Part shown: positions 34,462 through 45,348 of the stretch, in pieces
How positions within the stretch are numbered: position 1 is the first letter of the stretch
Layout: each line of letters opens with the position of its first letter
Source: Membranipora membranacea
Lineage: Eukaryota; Bryozoa; Gymnolaemata; Cheilostomatida; Membraniporidae
DNA length: 64,000 nucleotides
NCBI GenBank assembly: GCA_914767715.1
Contig: OU612067.1
Coordinates: 30,542,162-30,606,161 of the forward strand
Reading direction: 5' to 3'
Notes under the pieces: generated by a model
Database searches by the model: none
Seen by the model: the letters and a program-made list of their open reading frames with translations, nothing else
Told to the model about the DNA's origin: nothing
Program-made: the position numbers and the translations under genes

Positions 34462-37400
34462 TCATTCGGTCCATGTGAGTCCCACAGCCAGAGCCATGAA
34501 TGCCATGCTATCAACCTGCTCCTGAATCTACACAACAGAATAATAATTTTCCATTTATTGTTCAGTATAGCTTTGTTTTCCCTGTGTTTCTATTACTACA
34601 ACTCGATTAGGATAACATTATTAATCAAGTAGCCATTTCGCGTTGTTTTTTGCAGCCCAATCAAAACTGGTGAGTGAAAGCTGATCAAATCAAAACCTTT
34701 TTTAAAATTTTGCTTTTCTTCATATAACAGGGTGGTGGATTTTTGGGGACAAGTGATCACATGTTATCAGCGTTCAGATAGGACAATACAATAACATCTA
34801 TACAATTCTACCATAATTCTCATGTCTTCAGTTGTATTATTCCCTAGGGTACTTACTCTCTTAGAAGTAGGTTTACCAGCTCCATGTCCTGCCTTCTCTT
34901 CAACTTGGATCAGCAGAGGGTTTGTCTAAAGAACATTTCACAGTTTCATTTCATTGACATAAGCGTATAGGAGTAACAGTATAGAGCTATTAAAGGAAGG
35001 AAGTAAAGTAATAGCAGTATAAAGCCGTCAAAACACTGTAAGACGTGTTACAGCAAGGAGTTAAACTCCTTGGTTACAGTAAGAGGGCATGCCAAAAATG
35101 CAACTAGAGAGCCTTAGACATTAGCATTTCTCTATTTGTTAGTTAAGTTTTCTGAAAAAAGCTTTGTTGGACAGTCTCCAATGTGGCTTTTAAATTGCAA
35201 AGAAATTAAAGGTACAGCTACACTGGATTACTGAGATATATGCCTATTTATCTCATGTATAGCAATCTGTCACAAGCATTGAGTGATTCCTCCAGTTGGC
35301 GAGACAATAATCAGCGTAGTAGAGTTTAAGTTCCACTAACCTGTGTATCCGAGTTTCCAACAACGTGTTGTACAGTGGCGATGTATTTGAGCGAATGAAG
35401 GGGGACAACTCTATCATCATGATCAGCTGTTGTGAGGAAGAGTGAGGGGTACTGCCCTGTAGCTGGTATATTTACTGTGTGCAGAGGTGAATATCTAACA
35501 AAAGATTTTGAGTAATTGAACAATGTATCCAGTCAGAATTAGGTGATCTGCAAACCTCACAACAGACCAGATGATAAAAAACAACTACCAAGGGTCATCA
35601 GTTGTAAAGCTACCGGAAAGCATCGCAGCTGAAATGTGATATCACATTTATTCATAAAGCGGGATAGCCTTGGGAGAGCTATGACCGTAGCCTGTCACAA
35701 TGGATGGGAAGGTAGGCCATCTTCACAGTCCAGTTCAGTGATATACCGGCTAGAGAAGAAATATGTGATAATTCATCAATGTTGGCTAGTCATGAGAATA
35801 CCCAGTAATAACTGTACACACTAGGAGGATACTTACTTAATGATGTACTCAAACTCGTCTTTTTTATCAGCACATCCAAAGTCTGTAGTCCAGGCATGTC
35901 CGATAGTAAACTTGTGGAACCTCAACATGTCCATGACGCTAAAAGAACAGCATATCGAAAATTACATTGGACATTGGAGTTGTCTCTTTTCACGACGGGA
36001 GCAGAAAACTCCCATGATGTTTAGTACATTTAAAATTAGATTATATCAACCCGAGAAATGAATCATTGGTGTATTACATTTTTCATATGTATTTGGGACT
36101 TGAGACTTAAGGTACTTGAATTTCATTACATCACAGCTCTCTCTCATCTTCATTACCGGAAAAAACTCTAGTTTGCTCAGTGTCTATATCGTTCCAACAA
36201 ACAGAATACTATTGGCAATGCCCTCAGAAATAAATGATATATTGGTGAAATTTAACTTCTGAGACCAGCTATGTAAATTGTTTCACTCTTATCAAACATC
36301 CCAATAGGGTAGGGTAGTATAGCTCACCCAACATCAGCTATGGCAGCTCCGAATAGATCAGGCCTCTGGTTGACGCAGGCTCCGACTAGTAACCCTCCAT
36401 TAGAGCCTCCGTTTATTATTATTCAAAAAAAAGAAGAATATCATACAAAAAATTAGGCGACAGTACATTATAATATTATAATGTTTTGTTTAAGTAAATA
36501 AGAGTAAACAACAGTTAACAACAGACAAATGTCCCTGTACTAACTGGACAATATTATATAGATATTACATATATACTCAGTACCAGAATAAATATGTAAT
36601 ATCTATATAATGTCGTCCATTTGGTCCTATCTTATCTTTTCAACAGAAGTCGCAACCTCATTTGGGCTTGATTCAACTAGCTGGCCAGAAATCTGTGGCA
36701 CATCCAAACTTTCCATGCGCGAGGCAGCTATTAGCTAAAGCAATATCTACTGTCCATTGATGACTAGTAGTAACATACTTGGAAGACTTGGTGTAGTTTT
36801 CTTTGACAAGATATTCGGCGGCAGCGCAGAAATCATCAAACACGTTCTGTTTGTTGGCGCAGCATCCGGCCTTGTGCCACTCTTCTCCATACTCACTACA
36901 AGGTCATAGAAAAGCCGTATAGAAATGATGAATCCATTAATAAAATGTATGAGAATATAAGATGGTGAAACAGATGAGATTGAGATAGAAGAAGGATTAC
37001 ATCAAGGATCTACACTTAGCCCTTTCCTTTTCATATTGATCTTGGATGTCATCACCGAGGATATTCAGGAGGACACGCCGTGGGCAATGCTGTTTGATGA
37101 CTGGAGGGGGTATTTAGAAGATGCAGGATTAAAAGTAAGTAGGCCAAAGACAGAATATCTACCGCCAGCCGGAAACTTACAAAGGATAGAAATGAAGAAG
37201 TATGATGGAGAAGGTTCAACTGATCTGCTGCAGGTATCAACATTCAAGTACCTGGGAACCACAATAGATCAAGAGTGAGGATGCGGAATAAAAATTGCAA
37301 AGAGGATAGAGAAGGCATGGAATAGATGGAGAGAGCTGACAGGAGTGCTTTGCGATAAGAAAATTCCCACCAAGCTCAAGGTTCTATTGTACAAGACGGC

Positions 37401-40400
37401 AATAAAACCTACACTGATGTATGGAAATGAGATCTGGCCACTGACTCAGAGATAAGAAGACAAGATAAGTGCAACTGAGATGAGGATGGCCCGACACATT
37501 TATAATATAGACTGGGAAGAGCATAAAACAAATGAAAGTATAAGGGGGAGAACAAAATAGAAGCGATTGCAATAGGTATGAGGAGGAGACGTCTTCAATG
37601 GGATGGACATGTATGCAGGAGAGATAGGGAGGAAGATATTAGAATGGTGGCTGAAATGAGAATACAAGGAAAGAGAAAGAGAGGGAGGCCAAAGAAAAGA
37701 TGGATGGATACAGTGAAGGATGACATGCTGAGATGGGGCCTCTCAGATGAAGATGTTGATGAAAGAATCAGATGGCATTCTCTGATAGAACTTGGTGGCG
37801 GACTAGGTGAGAAAGGTGAGAATATGAGATGGAAAACAATCAGCTTTTGGTATGGAGTGATCATTTCATCAGCTTATGCATCAGGCATGTATCTTTTTTC
37901 TCAGGGATACTCTTTGAACAACTGGTAGTTTTTAAATCAATCAAGTCTGTGCTGAGAAGATAGACATGTTACTATGGAGTTTGTCACTTTACCAGAAGAA
38001 CCAAAGGATCATATTATACAGATAGGACAATATGTGAAGCTGAGAGGGCACGTATATGAGTTGAACACGAGCACAGCGCGGTGTATCATATTCAATCTAC
38101 TATCACCAGGAATCAGACTAGGAGATGGTACTTGAAGCGCTTGAACTATGGCTAAATGTGTAAATGGACAAAACAAGGATATGGTTAATGTTAAAGGTGC
38201 TTACCCTCCACCTCGAATGTTGGCTACAGCGAATATTCCGTTGAAGTGCTGCATAAAGACAGCTTTAGATATGGAGAATCCCGGAGTGATAGAAATATTA
38301 AACCCTCCGTATCCGTAGAGTAATACTGGGTTACTACCATCTCTCTTCAGCTCCTATAAACAAAGTTTTATGAAAACCAGCATATGTCATCAAAATTCCC
38401 ACAATGCAAGATTGAACCTGGAACTTACACTATTGTGGCTATCACCAGGAATTATCTGGATTTAGTCAGTATTTATTCAAAACAGCTCACGGGATATGTA
38501 AAAGCATTAATATTTTTATTTATTTGATATATTTATTTATAATTAAATAAAATCCCTGTGTATTTAATACCTTCTTATAGCTGAGGAACATTGGAACTTT
38601 AGTACCGTCTTTACTCTCATAAAATACTTGCTCTGTGGTAAACCGGGAGGAGTCAAAACCTTCAGGCTTATTCTCTCTGAATAACTGAAACAAAACAGTA
38701 AATAGCAGATTATACTAGCAATAGTCAACTCAAGCCATGCAGGTTGATGTTCAGTGCAAATTTGCTTTGGCCATGTAGAAAGGTAACTCCGAAATCGTGG
38801 AATTGAAATCACATTAATTTTGAAAAAAAAAGTAGCCAGCAATTATTCCTGTGTACTTAGACGGTCTATTCGACTTATATTTGCCCAGTTTCAGACTGAT
38901 TAACTACAATTGTTTGTAATCAATCACTATAGCTGTTCATATCAGGGAGAACATTGTAACACGAGTCACACATAACTCAAATTGAAAAACAGTTCCCACA
39001 ATGCCCTGCATTTAGCATTGAGGGATGAGCCTATAGGTTATTAGAATTATTTGCTGCAATGCATAGACTCATATTTTTTTATAAATCTCCAACTTTTCTG
39101 TTTGCTTGATTACAAATTTTGAATGCAAAATCTTGGGTTTTTATTACTTCATTATGATCAGCCTACCACTGGGTTATAATTATCAGTAGTCATGTCACAT
39201 TTGAATATCTTGGCTGGCGTTACGAATGACGTGAAGTAATAGAATATAGCGCTGTCTTCTTTCCTGCCTGTGACTCCGGCTATGGTTCCGACATCCAGAG
39301 AGAACTTATACTTCTGCTCTCCTGACTCTAAGTCATACACAAACATCTCACTCTAAGGGTATAAAAAAGTAATATAGGGTGAATGGAAGTAATATGTCTA
39401 AGTTTCTGTATTCAGACATGCATTGTGAGGTGCTATAATTACTCTATTCAGACATGTTTTATGAGGTTGGAAAGATTCCTTACATACCCTAAATGTGCTA
39501 AATCACATATTATTTGGGTTATAAGTTGCCATCTTCCGCATTTATATTTTTACCAGAGGGGACAACTACTAAATGCCATGACAATTGTAGATGTATAAAA
39601 AATCATCATTGGACACTGTCTTGTGTTTAGGCAAAAAAAGACAAATTGCTTTGCTTTGTTACAGCGAAAAGTGATAAAGTTATCTAGGGTTTATCACCAT
39701 ATCCTTGTAAAGACACATTTATCAAGTTCAACAAACACATGTGATGGAATTGGTCATTATAAAAAAAAGGAGTAAAATCTTGCCATCGAACGCATTAGTC
39801 ATGAACTTAGAAGCAAAAAATAGTCCAGTTTAGTGTGAGAATTAGTCATGAAACAAGAATAAACAAAGAGAGTCGAAACTTGTCTGAGTTGATAGATATA
39901 TATCCCTTACCTTGACATCGTGAGTGTAGAGTAACACTAGTTTATTCTTGTTGACACACATGACATCATCGATGACATCAGTCTCGTGTTCGGCTATCAG
40001 GGTGGTCCAGTGTTCCGGCTCGGGCTTACTGAAGTCGATATTTATCAACTTACCACGTGGTGCCTTCAAATTGGTCTTAAATGTGAACACGGTGCCTTCA
40101 TTAGTAATATACTCGTACTCGGCATCAAAATTGTCTATCAGCTTCACAAATGGAATGATTCCTACAAAAAAAACATAGAACAAATAAAAGACAATATAGA
40201 AACAACGTGACTTGATTTATTATACGAGCGTAACACTGTATTTATTGTACGAAGCTATCCCCAATTATCGACATTCTTTAGTAGTATAAGTGCTCAATCT
40301 GTGACCCCTGTCCCACCCCTTTCTGTATCTCAGTATCACCTACATCAAAATCACAGCTGGTATAAGAGACCTCGGATGTGATAGTACTACAAACCTGTAT

Positions 40401-43400
40401 ATCCTTCAGGTCCGAGATTTCTGATATCATAGTAATAGAGTCTGTTCACATGCTCACAGCCTTCTCTGATACCCAGGATGAGATAATCACCACAATCACT
40501 GATCTCAGTTCCACTGTAACACAATATCACATTGATATCTTTCATGCTTTAATTGGGATACTGGAAATTTCCCAGATAATGCTAACGGGAATACTTTTTG
40601 ATCATGTCGGACAAGCTTCATTTGACAGAAAAAACTGTATTTTAACCTAGAAAATAGAATGTGCAACAATGCAGTTCTTTTATCACATCTGTCACATGTA
40701 ATTCCGTGGGCAAGAGGATCTGAGGAATATCACAATCAGCACTATAGTTATCGCAAACGTTGGAGTGAAGGTGAAATATTTTTTGGGGCATACACAAAAA
40801 TGGTTAGTCAAATTAGACAGCTTTTCTCCTATTTTTTATGTCAATAACCTAGTCCTTTTTTCTCAAACAGAAAAAAAGAAGACATTGCAAAGAAAAACAC
40901 AAAGAAAATAAACATACCACATCCATTTAGGATGATCAGGAAACTCGGCCACTGTGATATCCTTACTTTGATCAGTACCCATCACATGATAAACTAACGT
41001 CTGATTGATATTACTGTCTGTCTCTCTGCCCTCATGATCATCTGATGCTGATGGATATGTCTGTTTATAGATATAAAAAAATATATACGTTAATCTGATG
41101 TCACATGATGTCAATATGATGTCACATTATGTCAATATGATATCACATGATGTCAAAATGATATCACATGATGTCAAAATGGTGTCACGAAATGTCAATG
41201 TCAATAAGTTGTCGGCTACAAAGTTACAGCATATAACACTTACTGTAGGGAGACAACGGCCATTTTATTGAAGGGGTTAACCTCTATATGTATGTGAGAA
41301 CACAGACATAACCTAACAATATTGTCTGAAGTCAACATGAACAATCATTGGTCCTCGTGTAACTAAGGCCTTGCTCAAGATATAAATAACATGACCAACT
41401 ATAATGACAACCCTTACTACAGCTTTGCAAAAAATATGGGTTGTGAAGTCACCACCCCACTCAGTCACCCAATAGAGAGAATGGGATGAAAGATGTAAAA
41501 AAGAGGTCAGGTCTTACATTGTAGAAGAATCCTTTGTTGTCACGAGTAAACTGTAGAGAAGTAAACTTTGCTTTCTTCAGCTCATCAGCCATCCATTCTC
41601 CGGTGGCGCAATCCATAAACTGTAATAAACATTGTAGCTATAACAGTAAAAACATGCAAAGTGAGTGTAAGTAATCAAATACTACCATGTCCTGATCCTC
41701 ACACAAGAAACACTTTGGACGAATACCACCTTCTATTGACGGTTAGGGAACAAAGAAGGAGAAAGTGACCAAAATTAAACTTCACTTTTCGGCGCAGGAT
41801 AAGCTCGAGCCCCGCGTTGACGTACATATATATAGATGTGTGTGTGTTGACAACACATATTTATTTATCACAGTGAAAGAGTTTAGCACTGCTCGCTTGT
41901 AATTAAGTCGATAAAAGAAATTTATTTATTACAAATTGAAAATAATAAAGGATAAAGGGAAAGCCATGAACTCACCCGTATGGAGACCCAGTCAGAGCCT
42001 GATTGGCTGAGAGATATGGCACAAAGAGATCCATCTTTAGTGAAGTGTTTTGATGAGATAGCCGTGGTTCCATCTTCAGAGAGAGAGTTTGGGTCGAGGA
42101 ATACACGAGCCTCTCCATCCAAAGAGTCCATTACGTAAACCACGCTGAGCAAAAAAAACAACATATTTTGACAATTAGTTTTGTATTAGTAATTGATTAC
42201 TGGATAGCCTGGGACCAATGAGTTATTTTAGGAGACAGAAATAACATGTTTTCGGACCTTTATATATGAAGCGCCTATAAACGCTTCTTATGACAGACAC
42301 TACAAAACACTGGCACAATGTAGAGTAACTATAGGTGGGACCAGACATTTCATTATTTTGCAAGCGGCCAAGAGGTCAGTGATAGCTGCAAACTGATCAC
42401 TTGGGAACATTATAGACCTAGGGTAGTAAAACATCACATGCCAAATTGATATGACATTTAAAGCTTTGTTGACGTTTAAAAACGATTGTTTGTTTGAATT
42501 TTTGCCAAAAGGCATTCTTGTGTAACACAATTGACTGTCTGAGGTCAAGAATTAGGCCTACATCCTCGTTACATCAATAAGTGCTGATGTACCTTTGGTT
42601 TTGGAGTCCACTGTTGTAAGAGTAGTAATATCTAGGTCCCCGTTTGTAAGGCAGTCCATATTTTGGGTAATCCCACATCTTTGTCAGCCTGCGACAAAAA
42701 TTTGCATATGCATTACAACCCAAGCCAAGGCCAATGCGTTATGACAATTTCTGCATCCAATATCATTAAACAAATCTAAAGCTCTCTTTATTGAGTCACA
42801 AGCGATATTTGCTTGCTTTGACATTGTCTACCTTTTCTAAGCCAAGGATAGAGTTTCTTTTTATTCATAACCAAGAAAAAATATTTTTATTTTACTATAA
42901 GACTTATTCACTTCCAGTGTGGTAAGGCGTGACACTGTGGTGTTAAAAATATAGAACTTGTTTTTGGATTGCTCAAATCATGTTCATAAAAACTGCTTTA
43001 CTTCAATTAGTTCATTTTACAGGAAGAGAGAGATCAAGCCAACAGCTAGTCAGGTTTAATTTGCTACCCAAAAAGCATCTAATAATGTGTAATCTTAGAC
43101 CAGAGACAAAGTATTGTTGGTTTGTACACTCAAGGTCATAAAACAACATACCGACATACCAACATAATATGCCGCCTACATGCGCCAACAAGGAAAGGAG
43201 GAAGCAGAAGTCTCTATAACAGAGGTAATTTTCGACAGTTCGGATTTTTCTACTAGAGAAAAATTTAAACTCACGCTTTGTTGACCACCTCTGAGTTGGT
43301 GTATTTTTCCAGGTGTTGTTTGGTGAGTTTGTTCTGCTCCTCCACAAAACCTTTCGTCTCTTCACTGTCCGGATCTTCCAGCCATCTGTATGGATCGGAA

Positions 43401-44045
43401 ATCTGTAACAAGATGGTATCAGATCGGTTTTGAAAGACACTTTGGTACTGGTAGCAACAAATGTACATCTCAATCCATTTTGCTAGTGTTCAGAGGTCAG
43501 ATTTCTCGCAAATACAATTCAAAGTTAAGCGGATTGTAACCGCACCTTATTATTTTTCACTACCGAGTGATATATGTAAATAAGTTTCACTATAGATAGA
43601 TAGTAATGATATGATTGTGCTTAGTCATCATTGTGATGAACATTAACAACAGCTCTCACTTCACTGTCACCAGGGGGAATTGCCCCTAGTGTCAATTGTT
43701 GGCTTGATTGATATTCTCTGTTAGTGGGCCTTCAATGAGAAGTCAGGACATGCCCTCCATATCCTGAACACAGGTACATGAACAAACAATTACAAACCAG
43801 AGACAAAATATCAAACGAAATTTTTCGAAATTAAAATAAATAACCTAACTTACATTTGTACCATGATAATCTTCTACCACTGACGCATCTCTGCGAAACT
43901 TGGGATATTCAAACTTTGCTGACATTTTGCTCAATATTGATGTACGAGTTGTAGACAGGGAAGTGGTGTATAAGGTGCCTGGAAATGTAACCAATCTTCT
44001 GCTCAATTTGTAAATTTGTGGTGAAAGAAAAATTCGTAGCCTCAT
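34462..44045 (-). CDS. PREP: prolyl oligopeptidase (prolyl endopeptidase), complete, 17 exons
   Basis: Serine peptidase of family S9A that cleaves short peptides after proline, normally cytosolic. Exons (high to low): 43854-44045, 43275-43402, 42593-42688, 41976-42144, 41518-41619, 40918-41060, 40395-40513, 39911-40161, 39167-39352, 38571-38684, 38205-38353, 36779-36895, 36328-36423, 35837-35938, 35341-35494, 34857-34925, 34462-34527. From the second Met (43925, [10 protein letters not shown]) the product is 710 residues, the usual family length. N-terminal [20 protein letters not shown], propeller motifs ([25 protein letters not shown]), NGGSNGG with the nucleophile Ser about 556, [12 protein letters not shown] (Asp) and AGHGAGKP with His about 680 are all present. 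The first Met adds 40 residues rich in Arg and without acids, like a mitochondrial presequence. Exon 13 lacks an AG acceptor (TG is found). A LINE fragment sits in intron 11. Confidence 0.93.
36546..36618. repeat. inverted repeat in PREP intron 12
   Basis: Arms GGACAATATTATATAGATAT (continuing TACATA) and its near reverse complement ending GTCGTCC, separated by about 20 bases. A small AT-rich foldback or MITE. Confidence 0.8.
36950..37930 (+). mobile_element. non-LTR retrotransposon fragment inside PREP intron 11
   Basis: Opposite in strand to PREP. Frames encode an RT piece ([20 protein letters not shown], then EDTPWAMLF directly joined to [15 protein letters not shown], then [13 protein letters not shown]), a thumb-like part ([20 protein letters not shown]) and the C-terminal motif [16 protein letters not shown]...[19 protein letters not shown]. 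The catalytic block between PWAMLF and DDW is missing by an internal deletion and there are several stops, so the copy is dead. Confidence 0.85.
41091..41210. repeat. ATGATGTCA minisatellite
   Basis: Short units of the type ATGATGTCACATGATGTCAA repeat with variation for about 115 bases in PREP intron 5. Confidence 0.85.
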
Positions 44046-44445
44046 ATCTTCAATGATAGCATCGTTAGATGGGTATATCCACAGCGCCCCTAGTTGTTTT
44101 GCAACTATAGGCTATAAAGGTCAGGGTCATCCAGCTCACAGATATAAAGACCAATAAGGTTTCCGACCAACTTGTGTTACATATACATTGATTCAGAGTT
44201 GTCTGTTACTTTGCCATGTGTGGAAAACTCCCATCTGTATCAAATGTAAGGGAGTTTGGGATAAAAAATATATAACAGCTATTACTGGCATTGCTAGCGG
44301 TATAATCCTTTGATGGTTATTCTAGTCTATTGGTGAACTCTGCAGGGTGGAGAAAATTAGATACTTTATAGAGTGTATAACCAGCGTCTCCTTGGTGTAA
44401 CACTGGTTCAAAGCATCATCAATAGCTACCTCCTTAGTCCTTGAT

Positions 44446-44479
44446 CAATGAACTAAACCTCCGGAGGTTTAGTTCATTG
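44446..44479. repeat. perfect 34-base palindrome
   Basis: Arms of 17 bases (CAATGAACTAAACCTCC) meet at CCGG with no spacer, about 400 bases upstream of the PREP start. Confidence 0.9.
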
Positions 44480-45051
44480 CCTTGATCATTTATTACCTTT
44501 TTACATGAAAACTTGTACTCATTAAAAGGTTTTAAGATGAATTATCAGACCAAAAAGTGAAAATCAAAAGAGTTGGATGACAACAAAAAATACAGAGATC
44601 CATCTCATTGCAGACTCCAAGTTTGGCAGGATGCTGAATACATAACATTGGCCGCATCAAGAATTGCATAAGGACACAAATTAAGGTGCTGGCTCGGGCT
44701 TTGAGTTTACAAGCAAAAAGGCCAGGATTTTTTTATAGCCAGTTTCGACTTTTCAAAATTATTGAAAGTATATCCTAGAAAAAGTCAGTTATTAGTATCT
44801 AGATAAAACAAACATCTACAAATAATTAAAATGAAGTTCAACAGCAGAGAGAATCGAATTTAATGTTGTTCTATAATGCCAATACTTAAGTCCGGAGGTT
44901 TGAGTCGAGTATTTCAGACGCTTCTTTATCTTAATGGAGTTGCTTCGGAGTTTACCTATTGACAGTGCTAGAATTTGGGGGATGCAAGGGGATAGTGTCC
45001 CCCTTCCTACTTTGGTGTCCCTCCTATAAATCATCACAATTACAATGGCAA

Positions 45052-45348
45052 TCACTGTGTTTCCATGTTAATTTCTAGGTCAGCCTGAGGCTAATTTCGA
45101 TGGTCTTTGAGCTATGGAAATGGCTCCGAGATCAGCCTGAGCTCCAAGGCTCAGCTCGTGGATATCAGCTCACTGTTCGTTCGATTAGCATCAAAGACTG
45201 GGGTTCAAATCCCGTTGGCGGCAGAATTTTTTGATGTTCCTTTTTTCAGCTCTATCATGGGAATGGCTGCATATTTCGAGATCGAGCCAAGAGGTGACAA
45301 CTCAGCTCGATCGAGGCCGATCTCAAAATTCACATGGAAACATGGTGA
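45052..45348. mobile_element. MITE-like element with tRNA-like B box
   Basis: Ends are inverted: left CACTGTGTTTCCATGTTAAT, right reverse complement CACCATGTTTCCATGTGAAT. The next bases also pair in part (GGTCAGCCTGAG against GATCGGCCTCGA). AAT flanks both sides, a possible 3-bp target duplication. Near 45203 a pol III B box (GGTTCAAATCC) sits in a tRNA-like context, but a full cloverleaf does not form. Confidence 0.65.

Noticed and set aside
45150-45226. tRNA gene
   Set aside because: Only the B box is good; no cloverleaf forms and it lies inside inverted ends.
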